Assembly (NCBI GenBank): GCA_947572385.1
Contig: CANPBX010000003.1
Location: 30,219 to 94,218, forward strand
Source of the DNA: an uncultured Clostridia bacterium
GTDB taxonomy: Bacteria; Bacillota; Clostridia; Oscillospirales; Acutalibacteraceae
Reading direction: 5' to 3'
DNA: 64,000 bases
Shown here: piece after piece, positions 47,983-56,297 of the stretch
How the letters are laid out: each line of letters opens with the position of its first letter
How positions within the stretch are numbered: the first letter of the stretch is position 1
Position numbers and translations under genes: made by a program
The notes under the pieces: generated by a model
Databases searched by the model: none
Told to the model about the DNA's origin: nothing
The model's input: only the letters and a program-made list of their open reading frames with translations

Positions 47983-50517
47983 ATGAACCAATACAATGTC
48001 ACCGGCATGACCTGCGCGGCGTGCAGCGCCAGGGTCGAAAAGGCCGTGGGCAAGCTTCCGGGCGTGACCAGCTGCTCGGTCAGCCTGCTCACAAACTCCA
48101 TGGGCGTGGAGGGCAGCGCCTCCCCGGGGGAGATAATCGCCGCGGTAGAGTCCGCCGGATACGGCGCCACCGAAAAGGGCCAGGCCAATGCCGCTGCCCG
48201 GGAGAGCTCCACAGGCGAAGACAGCCTGAAGGACACCCAGACCCCCCTCCTTAAAAAACGCCTCTTCTGGTCCATTGGCTTCCTTATAGTCCTGATGTAC
48301 TTCTCCATGGGCCATATGATGTGGGGCTGGCCCCTCCCCGGGGCCCTCGCCGGCAACCATATCGCCGTTGGCCTGATACAGCTGCTATTGACGGGGATGA
48401 TCATGGTAATAAACCAGCGCTTCTTCATCAGCGGCTTCAAAAGCCTCTGGCACCGGTCGCCAAATATGGACACCCTGGTCGCCCTTGGCGCGGCGGCGGC
48501 CTTTGTCTACAGCACCTACGCCCTGTTCGCCATGACCGGCGCACAGCTCCGCGGGGACAGCGCCGCCGTGATGGACTACATGATGGAGCTCTATTTTGAG
48601 TCGGCAGGCATGATACTTGCCCTCATAACCCTGGGCAAATTGCTCGAGGCCCGCTCAAAGGGCCGCACCACCGACGCCCTGAAGAGCCTGATGAAGCTGG
48701 CCCCCAAGACCGCCGCCTTGATCCGCGACGGCAGGGAGGTCCAGGTGCCGATCGAGCAGGTCATGCCAGGGGACGCCTTCGCCGTGCGCCCCGGAGAGAG
48801 CGTGCCGGTGGACGGCATTGTGCTCGAGGGCACAGCGGCAGTGGACGAGAGCGCCCTCACCGGCGAGAGCGTCCCTGTGGACAAAGGCCCCGGGGACCCG
48901 GTTTCCGCCGCGACCCTCAACAGATCCGGCTACCTGAAATGCCAGGCCACCAGGGTGGGGCAGGACACGACACTCAGCCAGATAATCCAGATGGTAAGCG
49001 ACGCGGCGGCTACAAAAGCCCCGATCGCCAAGGTAGCTGATAAGGTCTCGGGCATTTTCGTACCCACTGTAATTGTCCTTGCCATCGTTACCACCGCCGT
49101 ATGGCTTATCCTTGGCAGCGGAGCCGGGTTCGCCCTTGCCAGGGGGATCTCCGTGCTGGTGATAAGCTGTCCCTGCGCTTTGGGGCTCGCTACCCCGGTG
49201 GCAATAATGGTAGGCAGCGGGCTGGGGGCCAAAAACGGCATACTGTTTAAAACGGCCGTCTCCCTGGAGGCTGCCGGGCGCACGGATATCGTCGTGCTGG
49301 ATAAGACCGGCACCATAACCTCCGGCGAGCCCAAGGTCACCGACGTCATACCCGCCGGGAGTACCACCGGGCCAGAGCTGCTCACTATAGCCGCCGCCCT
49401 TGAAAACCCGTCACAGCACCCCCTAGGCGCCGCCATAGTGCAGGAGGCCCTGTCAAAAGATATCCCCCTGCAGCCGGTGGAGGGCTTCACCGCCATACAC
49501 GGCCGCGGGGTCCGCGCCGAACTTGAAGGCAGCACATATATCGCAGGCAACCGCCCAATGCTTGAGGAGAGCGGCATAGCCATAGGCCCCCTGGATAATG
49601 AGGCCCTAAGGCTCGCCGGCGAGGGAAAGACCCCCATGTTCTTTGCAAGCGAGACCAATAAGCAGGTGCTGGGGCTGATAGCCGTAGCTGATACTGTGAA
49701 GGAAGACAGCCCCGGAGCCATAAGGGAAATGCAGGCCATGGGCCTGCGGGTGGTAATGCTCACCGGCGACAACCAGCGAACCGCCCAGGCTATCGGCTCC
49801 CAGGCAGGGGTCGACGAGGTGATCGCCGGGGTGCTGCCCGACGGCAAGGAGGCCGTTATCAGACAGCTGAAGGCCCAGGGCAAGGTCGCCATGGTCGGCG
49901 ACGGCATAAACGACGCCCCCGCCCTCACCCGGGCCGACACCGGCATAGCCATAGGCGCCGGCACTGACGTTGCCCTGGACGCCGCGGATGTGGTGCTGAT
50001 GAAAAGCTCCCTTAAGGATGTGCCCGCCGCCCTGCGCCTGAGCCGCGCGACCCTGGTGAACATCCACCAAAACCTGTTCTGGGCCTTCTTCTATAACACC
50101 ATCGGCATCCCCCTTGCCATGGGCCTGCTCATCCCCCTCGGCCTCACCCTGAACCCCATGTTCGGCGCGGCAGCCATGAGCCTGTCCAGCTTCTGCGTGG
50201 TGAGCAACGCCCTCAGGCTCAACCTATTCAAGCTCTACGACACAAGGCACGACCACCGCTTTAAAAAGCGTGTTAAAAATAATACTATCACAAAGGAGAC
50301 AAAAGCTATGACCAAGACCATGAAAATCGAAGGCATGATGTGCGGACACTGCGAGTCCCGGGTAAAAAAGGCCCTGGAAGCCCTGGCCCAGGTGGAGAGC
50401 GCCGACGTGAACCACGAATCCGGCACAGCGGCGGTGACCCTCAGCGGGGATATAAGCGATAGCGAGCTGAAGGCAGCTGTTGAGGCCCAGGACTATAAGG
50501 TGCTGGGGATAGAGTAA
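47983..50517 (+). CDS. copA: Copper-exporting P-type ATPase with CopZ fused at the C-terminus
   Basis: Cu(I) export ATPase, 844 residues. N-terminal HMA domain with GMTCAACS, eight transmembrane helices, actuator LTGESVPVDKG, ion-site CPC in SCPCALGLATP (about 395), phosphorylation site DKTGTIT (about 440), and GDGINDAPAL. The last 69 residues (776-844) are a second HMA domain, MTKTMKIEGMMCGHCES, typical of the copper chaperone CopZ. That domain is preceded by its own AAAGGAG (50292-50298) and ATG (50308), so a formerly separate copZ gene seems to have been joined in frame, and free CopZ may still be made from the internal start. Confidence 0.94.
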   Translation: MNQYNVTGMTCAACSARVEKAVGKLPGVTSCSVSLLTNSMGVEGSASPGEIIAAVESAGYGATEKGQANAAARESSTGEDSLKDTQTPLLKKRLFWSIGFLIVLMYFSMGHMMWGWPLPGALAGNHIAVGLIQLLLTGMIMVINQRFFISGFKSLWHRSPNMDTLVALGAAAAFVYSTYALFAMTGAQLRGDSAAVMDYMMELYFESAGMILALITLGKLLEARSKGRTTDALKSLMKLAPKTAALIRDGREVQVPIEQVMPGDAFAVRPGESVPVDGIVLEGTAAVDESALTGESVPVDKGPGDPVSAATLNRSGYLKCQATRVGQDTTLSQIIQMVSDAAATKAPIAKVADKVSGIFVPTVIVLAIVTTAVWLILGSGAGFALARGISVLVISCPCALGLATPVAIMVGSGLGAKNGILFKTAVSLEAAGRTDIVVLDKTGTITSGEPKVTDVIPAGSTTGPELLTIAAALENPSQHPLGAAIVQEALSKDIPLQPVEGFTAIHGRGVRAELEGSTYIAGNRPMLEESGIAIGPLDNEALRLAGEGKTPMFFASETNKQVLGLIAVADTVKEDSPGAIREMQAMGLRVVMLTGDNQRTAQAIGSQAGVDEVIAGVLPDGKEAVIRQLKAQGKVAMVGDGINDAPALTRADTGIAIGAGTDVALDAADVVLMKSSLKDVPAALRLSRATLVNIHQNLFWAFFYNTIGIPLAMGLLIPLGLTLNPMFGAAAMSLSSFCVVSNALRLNLFKLYDTRHDHRFKKRVKNNTITKETKAMTKTMKIEGMMCGHCESRVKKALEALAQVESADVNHESGTAAVTLSGDISDSELKAAVEAQDYKVLGIE

Positions 50518-50672
50518 ATTCGTCATCAATACGCTAACTGAAAAAGAATGGCCCTGCCCCAAAAGGCTCTGCGTACTACCATATGGGGCATGACTAAGCG
50601 TAAGAAAGGTCGAACCAGCAAGATCCCCCCGGAAGCCCCAAACCTCCGGGGGGATCTCCTATTCAGCATCCC

Positions 50673-51476
50673 CTAATGCTTCTCACCACCGCAGTCACCC
50701 AGTTCCCCGGCTCTCGGAGGGAAAAACTCGCCCATGGGGAAGTCGATACGCCTAAAGAGCTCACAGGGGTTGTCGCTGGTGGACACACACTCCTTATCCG
50801 GCACGCAGAAATCGCAGGCCGGTATCATCATCGGCACGCTGCGCACTATCTGCACGATCGTGAACAGGCCTATGGTCACGTACACATTGTTGCGCTGTGG
50901 GGCCGAGTCGAACTCCCCGCCGTACCTCTGGCAGATACTGTCGGGTATCCGGCAGTACGGCTCACAGTTGCACGGCCTGTCGCAGAGCTTTGCTGACAGG
51001 GCTATAGGCTCAGCCACCTGTACCGTAGCCTTTGGCAGCGCCCTCGCGTCATCCACCGGCGCGTACTCATCCGTACACGCTCCCGAGGAGAACACCTTCA
51101 CATTCCCCTCGCTCCCGTAGAGCACCACCTTCTTGTTGAACACCGCCACACCGCTCACCGGCACCGGGCAGGCGGCAGGCCCGCCGAACAGTTCCACGCA
51201 AACATCAAAGAAGTAGGTCATATCCACCGAGTAAAAGCCCTTATTAAACGGTATGGGCTGCAGGTCGATATACACGGTGATAACGCTCACGTCCTTGATC
51301 CGCACGTTGGTAGCGCTGTCTATCATCGGCTGCCGGGCGGTGGGGAACAGCACTCGTATGTCCTCAACACAATCCTTGTCTCCGCATGAGTCATATATCC
51401 TCATAGCGTCGATACAGACCGCTTCCTTAAAGCAATCCCTGCCCTCAACCTCAGGGAAGCCTTCCATTTCTGGCAT
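50673..51476 (-). CDS. Cysteine-rich conserved hypothetical protein, possibly spore-associated
   Basis: 267-residue soluble protein with about 16 cysteines, among them the cluster CDRPCNCEPYC and the tail CDFCVPDKEC. Characteristic stretches are KEAVCIDAMRIYDSC, VITVYIDLQPIPFNKGFYSV and VVLYGSEGNVKVFSS; I recall similar proteins across Clostridia, none with a known function. No signal peptide or membrane segment. The promoter lacks sigma-A boxes but has AC-N16-CATAGTATA, the pattern of mother-cell sigma-K/sigma-E, which suggests a late sporulation or coat protein. AAAGGAGG precedes the ATG. Confidence 0.72.
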   Translation of the reverse strand: MPEMEGFPEVEGRDCFKEAVCIDAMRIYDSCGDKDCVEDIRVLFPTARQPMIDSATNVRIKDVSVITVYIDLQPIPFNKGFYSVDMTYFFDVCVELFGGPAACPVPVSGVAVFNKKVVLYGSEGNVKVFSSGACTDEYAPVDDARALPKATVQVAEPIALSAKLCDRPCNCEPYCRIPDSICQRYGGEFDSAPQRNNVYVTIGLFTIVQIVRSVPMMIPACDFCVPDKECVSTSDNPCELFRRIDFPMGEFFPPRAGELGDCGGEKH

Positions 51477-51503
51477 GATATCTCCTCCTTTTGAGTTCTA
51501 CCT

Positions 51504-51530
51504 TATACTATGCCCGAAGCCGTTATGTGT
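51504..51530 (-). promoter_or_regulatory. Mother-cell (sigma-K/E-like) promoter
   Basis: AC (51529-51530), 16-base spacer, CATAGTATA (51504-51512) on the minus strand, matching AC-N16/17-CATANNNTA. TSS would be about 20 bases before the Cys-rich gene's ATG. Confidence 0.45.
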
Positions 51531-51599
51531 GCGCGGTACTTGCACGGGGCGCCGCTCTGGTATATAATCATTACAAGAATACTTAGCAGAAAAGGTTCC

Positions 51600-51639
51600 A
51601 TATAGTACTTGACAAGATTAGTTTTATATGGTACTATAT
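51600..51639. promoter_or_regulatory. MarR operator-like inverted repeat around the promoter
   Basis: ATATAGTAC (51600-51608) and GTACTATAT (51631-51639) are a perfect 9-bp inverted pair. They flank the -35 TTGACA (51609-51614) and cover the -10 TACTAT (51632-51637), 17-base spacer. Binding here would block the promoter, so autorepression by the MarR protein is likely. Confidence 0.55.
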
Positions 51640-51656
51640 TTTTGAAAGGAGGACTT

Positions 51657-52088
51657 ATGGAGACCAGGACAGGTTTTCTCATAACCCAGATAAAGCAGCT
51701 CCAGGGGCGGGTGTTCCAGCGGCTGCTCACGGAGAGCGGCGTAGAGGAGTTCAACGGCCCACAGGGGCGCATCCTCTACGTGCTCTGGCAGGAAGACGGC
51801 GTACCCATCGCCAGGCTGGTCCAGCAGACGGGCCTTGCAAAGAGCACCCTCACAGCAATGCTGGCCCGGATGGAGTCCGCGTCGCTCATAACCCGCGGCC
51901 CCGGTGAAAACGACGGCAGGCAGGTCATCATCAAGCTCACCCCCAGGGCCCGGGGGCTCCGGCAGAAGTATGACCAGGTCTCCCAGCAGATGAACAGCCT
52001 GTTTTATGATGGCATGACCCAGGAGGACGCCTCCACTCTCGACGCTCTTTTAGACCGCATTCTGGCAAACCTGCAAAAGCTTCTGTAA
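51657..52088 (+). CDS. MarR-family transcriptional regulator
   Basis: 143-residue winged helix-turn-helix repressor: VPIARLVQQTGLAKSTLTAM is the recognition region and DGRQVIIKLTPRARGL the wing. AAGGAGG lies 5 bases before the ATG at 51657. It is followed 41 bases later by a flavin reductase-like gene in the same orientation, which it probably regulates together with itself. Ligand unknown; members sense phenolics, oxidants or drugs. Confidence 0.9.
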   Translation: METRTGFLITQIKQLQGRVFQRLLTESGVEEFNGPQGRILYVLWQEDGVPIARLVQQTGLAKSTLTAMLARMESASLITRGPGENDGRQVIIKLTPRARGLRQKYDQVSQQMNSLFYDGMTQEDASTLDALLDRILANLQKLL

Positions 52089-52129
52089 AGTCCGCCTGCT
52101 TTACATTTAGGAAGGAGATAATTATTATA

Positions 52130-52744
52130 ATGGCAAAGATAAAAGGTGAGATAAGCAATGATTTCTGCCCCCAGGCCCTCTACCTCTACGGCAACTACGA
52201 AGAGGACGGCACCCCCCATTTCGGCCTTTTCTGCTGGTACGGCTGGTGCTGGCTGGGCGAGGGCAGCGGAAAATTGGGCGTGATGGCCTGTATCGGTGAG
52301 GAGAAACGCACAAAAGACCTTATCCGCAGGACCGGCATGTTCTCGGCTAACCTGGTGAACGAGCCCCTGCTCCCCCTGGCCGACTACTACGGCTGTGTCA
52401 GCGGCCGCACCACTCCCAACAAGATGAAGCGCCTGCCCACTGTTGAGCGCGGACAGGTGCTGGATGTGCCCACTATAGCCGAGAGCCCGGTGAGCCTTGA
52501 GTTAAAGGTTGTAAAGGAGGAAGCCTTGTCAAAGGGGCGGCTCGGCCCGGAAAGTTCCGAAAGCACACTGTTCCTCTGTGAGGTGGTCAATGTTACCATC
52601 GACGAGAGGCTCACGGACAAGTCCCTGCCGGTTATTGAGCGCATGAAGCTCTCCCAGCCTGTCAGCTCCATGGCTGAGGAGGCCTACGTAAACTTCTTCG
52701 GGCAGGAGCTTGCTAAATGGGGTGAGCCGATGAAGTCACTGTAA
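52130..52744 (+). CDS. Flavin reductase-like (FMN-binding) protein
   Basis: 204-residue flavin reductase domain protein: the FMN-binding fold is indicated by YLYGNYEEDGTPHFGLFCW, MACIGEEKRTKDLIRRTGMFSANLV and the closing loop around LFLCEVVNV. Likely uses NAD(P)H to reduce FMN or a small redox substrate. Paired with the MarR gene. Its last 32 bases overlap the convergent HAD phosphatase gene, so the two transcripts overlap at the 3' ends. Confidence 0.83.
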   Translation: MAKIKGEISNDFCPQALYLYGNYEEDGTPHFGLFCWYGWCWLGEGSGKLGVMACIGEEKRTKDLIRRTGMFSANLVNEPLLPLADYYGCVSGRTTPNKMKRLPTVERGQVLDVPTIAESPVSLELKVVKEEALSKGRLGPESSESTLFLCEVVNVTIDERLTDKSLPVIERMKLSQPVSSMAEEAYVNFFGQELAKWGEPMKSL

Positions 52745-53567
52745 AGTTAAACACTTTACATATAGCCTCTGCAAGCCCGCTATCATCGTGCGCGGCGGTA
52801 ACAAGCGTTGCCGCCGCTTTGGCGTCCTCACTGCCGTCCTTCATAGCCGCAGACACCCCGGCAGCCTCCAGCATTGTCACATCGTTGCCGTTATCCCCCA
52901 GGGCCATCACTTGCTCCATGGGGATATCCAGCATCCGGCATAGCTCCCTCAGGGCCCCGCCCTTATTGGCAGCTGCGCTGTTTATCTCTATATTATCCGG
53001 CACAGAAGACGTGAGGCGTATGCCATCTATTTTGGATAGCCTTTTCCATATCTCCCCACGCACCCGCTTCGGCAGGTAGGGCAGGTTTATCTTCTCCGGG
53101 CATAGCCCTGTCTCCCCCAGCATCCGCCCGAAGTCGTCTGTAAAGGTATAGCCTTTACTGTCCACAAAGGTCCACTTCACCTCGGGCATACCGTAATGGG
53201 TCCGGGACTTCTCCGGCATCCCCGTCTTCGTAATGGCCTCGCCGCCGGTATAGTACTCTATGTACACGTCATAGCTGTCCAAAATATTCTGCACGTCTAT
53301 GGCAGTTTTGTTATCTATCAGGTTTTCTATAATATGCTCATTATCAGCCATATCGTACACCACTCCCCCATTTGAGGTTATGATATACCCGACCGGCAGC
53401 TCGGTTATGCAATGGGGTATAAACCCCCGCATACGGCCTGTGGCGGGCACAAGGACAGCCCCCCTCCTGTGGGCCTCCAGCAGAGCCTCCCGGTTCCTCT
53501 CCGGCAGCACGGCGTTTTTCAGCAGCGTGGTGCCGTCCAGATCAAAGGCCAGCAGCCTTATATCCAT
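52713..53567 (-). CDS. HAD-superfamily Cof-type phosphatase
   Basis: 284-residue haloacid-dehalogenase-type phosphatase (Cof subfamily, C2B cap), acting on sugar phosphates, FMN or PLP. Motif I LLAFDLDGTTLLKN, motif II TSNGGVV, motif III lysine NKGGALRELC and motif IV ALGDNGNDVTMLEAA are intact. It lies 2 bases downstream of the epimerase-MazG fusion gene. Confidence 0.9.
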   Translation of the reverse strand: MDIRLLAFDLDGTTLLKNAVLPERNREALLEAHRRGAVLVPATGRMRGFIPHCITELPVGYIITSNGGVVYDMADNEHIIENLIDNKTAIDVQNILDSYDVYIEYYTGGEAITKTGMPEKSRTHYGMPEVKWTFVDSKGYTFTDDFGRMLGETGLCPEKINLPYLPKRVRGEIWKRLSKIDGIRLTSSVPDNIEINSAAANKGGALRELCRMLDIPMEQVMALGDNGNDVTMLEAAGVSAAMKDGSEDAKAAATLVTAAHDDSGLAEAICKVFNFTVTSSAHPI

Positions 53568-53569
53568 CC

Positions 53570-54757
53570 CTAGTCCTCCACCCGGCGCAGCACACCATCC
53601 ACAGTGGTGTAGCGGCGCTTTTTATTTATCTCCATCTTCTTCCTGACCTCTGCGTCCAGATCATAGCCCAGTATCTCGCTGAGCCCCAGCAGATATATGG
53701 CAACGTCCGCCAGCTCCTGCCCCAGCCCCTCGTCCTTAGTGCGCCAGGCAGCATGGGCCTCTGAGAGCTCGCCGTAGAGGTAGCAGAACTCCAGATTCAC
53801 GTCCGTCACATTAAAGCCGTGGTCCAGCTTGTTCCTGTACACATCCTTCTGCAGCTGCTTCCAGCTCACGTTCTTATCCATCCCCAGAAAACGCACCGTA
53901 AAGCTGTGCTCAGCCTCACGGCCCGGGGCCAGCTGTGCCATGCCCTTTTTCTCAACGAACTCGTCGCCCTCCGTAGTCAGGGTCGCACAGCCTGTCCAGG
54001 GCTCCAGGCACACATAGGGCCCGTCGTTCACCGCCGACCAGATACCCAGCATGGGGAAGCCTGTAAGATCCATCTCCACCCCTCTGCCGGACTTTTTGTT
54101 CACCACCCGCACCGAGTTGGATCTCAGGCCCTCAAACACCAGGGCGTCCTGATAGAAAAGGGAGTGCTGTAAAGGTATCTCCTTTCCATCCAGCCGGAAC
54201 GCCTTCTTATCCCCATGTATCAGCCCGGTCTCCAGATCTATCGCCGGGCAGTCCTGGCGCTCCTGCTCCGGGAACTGTATGGTGTAATCCTCAAACCGGG
54301 CGTCCTCCCCCATCGGCAGGTTGAACCCCGGGTGCCCGCCCACAGAGTAGGGCAGCGGCAGGCTCCCGGTATTGCGCACAGTAAACCGCGTGGTGATCCC
54401 CTCACTGCTCAGCTCGTATGTAACGGCAAACTCAAAGTCAAAGGGATACTCCTTCCTGGTCTCGTCGTTAGAGCTGAGGGCCAGCGACAAATACCCCTCC
54501 CCCTGCTCCTCCAGGGCAAACTCCATGCGCTTGGCAAAGCCATGGCGGGACATCTCGTACCACCTGCCGTCTATGCGGGCGCGCCCATCCCTCAGCGCGC
54601 CCACAATGGGGAACAGCACCGGCGCGTGCTCACGCCAGTACCCCGGGTCCCCGACCCATAAAAGCTCAAAACCATCTGTCCCCTTCAACGACACAAGCTG
54701 CGCCCCCAGGCTGTCCACCTTTGCCGTAAAAACTCCGTTGCTAATCTCGTAGATCAT
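53570..54757 (-). CDS. Aldose 1-epimerase-like domain fused to a MazG-like domain
   Basis: 395 residues with two unrelated parts. Residues 1-290 are a galactose-mutarotase/aldose-epimerase-like (LacX) fold: SRHGFAKRM (His72), YSVGGHPGFN (His142) and CLEPWTG (Glu252). Residues 293-395 start MDKNVSWKQLQKDVYRNKLD and look like an all-alpha NTP pyrophosphatase: FCYLYGELSEAHAAW and LGQELADVAIYLLGL give ExxE/ExxD metal sites, then GYDLDAEVRKKMEINKKRR. The join falls at a Met, which suggests fusion of two once separate genes, though there is no relict ribosome binding site. Both halves keep their catalytic residues. Upstream of the HAD phosphatase. Confidence 0.82.
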   Translation of the reverse strand: MIYEISNGVFTAKVDSLGAQLVSLKGTDGFELLWVGDPGYWREHAPVLFPIVGALRDGRARIDGRWYEMSRHGFAKRMEFALEEQGEGYLSLALSSNDETRKEYPFDFEFAVTYELSSEGITTRFTVRNTGSLPLPYSVGGHPGFNLPMGEDARFEDYTIQFPEQERQDCPAIDLETGLIHGDKKAFRLDGKEIPLQHSLFYQDALVFEGLRSNSVRVVNKKSGRGVEMDLTGFPMLGIWSAVNDGPYVCLEPWTGCATLTTEGDEFVEKKGMAQLAPGREAEHSFTVRFLGMDKNVSWKQLQKDVYRNKLDHGFNVTDVNLEFCYLYGELSEAHAAWRTKDEGLGQELADVAIYLLGLSEILGYDLDAEVRKKMEINKKRRYTTVDGVLRRVED

Positions 54758-54884
54758 GCTGCCGCCCCTTTCGCGGAAGATTTTCCTACATTATAACAAA
54801 ACGCCTCTGAATATGCAACCTTACCCTTTACCTTTTCCAAAATATATGCTAAACTATAGTAAGAACACTACGGAGGTATAAAAT

Positions 54885-55343
54885 ATGCGCGCAGTGATCC
54901 AGCGGGCCCTGTCCGCTTCAGTCACAATAAACGGCGGCGAGACCCGCTCCATCGGCCCGGGCCTTGCCGTATTCCTGGGCGTTGTGAAGGGCGACGCCCA
55001 GCCGGAGGCCCGCCAGCTTGCGGGCAAGCTTGCAGGCCTCCGAATTTTCTCCGATCCGGAGGATAAGATGAACCTGTCCCTCTCCGACACCGGCGGGCAG
55101 GTGCTCCTTATCCCCAACTTCACCCTGGGCACCGACTGCCGGAAGGGCCGCAGGCCCTCCTTCGACCTGGCTGCCCCGCCCGCTACGGCCCGTGAGCTGT
55201 TCCTCTATTTTGCGGACTATCTCTCCGGCCTGGGCGTGCCAGTAGTCACAGGGGAGTTTGGCGCGGATATGCGGGTGCCTGTGGAAAACGACGGACCTGT
55301 CACCATCATTCTCGATACTGAAAAATTAGGAGGCACAAAATGA
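54885..55343 (+). CDS. dtd: D-aminoacyl-tRNA deacylase
   Basis: 152-residue homodimeric proofreading enzyme that hydrolyses D-aminoacyl-tRNA. MRAVIQRALSASVTINGG is the canonical start; the usual SQFTL motif is IPNFTL here, GRRPSFDLAA is typical, and the cross-subunit GPV(T) motif is NDGPVTIILD. GGAGG is 8 bases before the ATG. The stop overlaps the next start by ATGA. Confidence 0.94.
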   Translation: MRAVIQRALSASVTINGGETRSIGPGLAVFLGVVKGDAQPEARQLAGKLAGLRIFSDPEDKMNLSLSDTGGQVLLIPNFTLGTDCRKGRRPSFDLAAPPATARELFLYFADYLSGLGVPVVTGEFGADMRVPVENDGPVTIILDTEKLGGTK

Positions 55344-56227
55344 ACAAGGATTTTTTGCAGCTGCTAATGGAGCGCACAGGCTTCCCCGACGAGGCCAAGA
55401 CCGCCTATATGGAGGCCGCCGGCAGGCTGGACTCCGGTGCTGTGGACGGCGCGATCAGGTTTTTCTATGAAAACGACTTCGACATAGCCATGCTCACCCC
55501 TCTGATCGAGGACATTGCCGAAACCTCCGGCGTAAGCGTACATACTGTCTGGGGCCTGTTCCTGGCCTTTGCCGCCGAGCGCGCCCGTGGTGACTATCTC
55601 GCCCAGGGTATCAGCGAGGAGGTCTTCTTCGCCACCTTCAGCGACCTGCGGTACAAGGCCATTGAGTGTATGCACAATAAGGGCGTTTACGGCACCTTCG
55701 TCCAGTTCTGGTACCCCATCTTCTACCGCTGCGACATTGTGAAGCTCGGCAGGCTGGAGTACGAGACCATCACCTACGACCATCCCGCCCGGGAGGTCGC
55801 CGGGGTCACCCTGCGCCCGGGGCAGAAAATTGCAAACATCCATATCCCCTCCAGCGGCGAGCCTTTCGACCTCAGCGCCCGCCTCCAGTCCTATAAACTG
55901 GCCTACGACTTCTTTAAGGACCTGCGTCAGGGCGGCCCCTTAGTCTGTATCTGTCACTCCTGGCTGCTCTACCCCGAGTACCGCAAGGTGCTCTCCGGCG
56001 CCTCAAACATCATCGGCTTCCAGGACGATTTCACTATCCTGGAGATAGATGACGGTGCCTTCGACGACGCCTGGCGGGTCTTCGGTCCCGCCGCCGACGG
56101 CCCCACCGCTCAGCTCCCCGAGGACACCAGTATGCAGCGCGCCTTTAAAAAGCACCTGCTGACCGGAGGAAAGAACGGCAGCGCCCTTGGGGTGCTGGTG
56201 TTTGACGGAGAGCGTCTCTTAAAGTAA
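55340..56227 (+). CDS. Acyltransferase domain-containing protein (GNAT-like)
   Basis: 295-residue protein with an N-terminal helical part (about 1-95) and a C-terminal region (LRPGQKIANIHIPSSGEP, VCICHSWLLYPEYRKVL, GASNIIGFQDDFTILEID) matching Clostridial proteins annotated as DUF5596/acyltransferase. Substrate unknown. GGAGG lies 8 bases before the ATG, within dtd; coupling to dtd suggests joint expression, not shared chemistry. Confidence 0.75.
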   Translation: MNKDFLQLLMERTGFPDEAKTAYMEAAGRLDSGAVDGAIRFFYENDFDIAMLTPLIEDIAETSGVSVHTVWGLFLAFAAERARGDYLAQGISEEVFFATFSDLRYKAIECMHNKGVYGTFVQFWYPIFYRCDIVKLGRLEYETITYDHPAREVAGVTLRPGQKIANIHIPSSGEPFDLSARLQSYKLAYDFFKDLRQGGPLVCICHSWLLYPEYRKVLSGASNIIGFQDDFTILEIDDGAFDDAWRVFGPAADGPTAQLPEDTSMQRAFKKHLLTGGKNGSALGVLVFDGERLLK

Positions 56228-56242
56228 CGGCTCCAAAAGCTT

Positions 56243-56280
56243 GGGCCCCCGGAAGGATTTTCCGGAGGCCCTTTTTGTTT
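56243..56280 (+). terminator. Terminator after the acyltransferase gene
   Basis: GGGCCcCCGGAA / TTCCGGaGGCCC stem followed by TTTTTG on the plus strand. Confidence 0.85.
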
Positions 56281-56297
56281 CGTATATTTCCTATATT

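Noticed and set aside
50605-50665. Strong GATCCCCCCGGA inverted repeat between copA and the Cys-rich gene
   Set aside because: A 13-bp stem, but no T run on either side, so I do not call it a terminator; it may still help end one of the two convergent transcripts.
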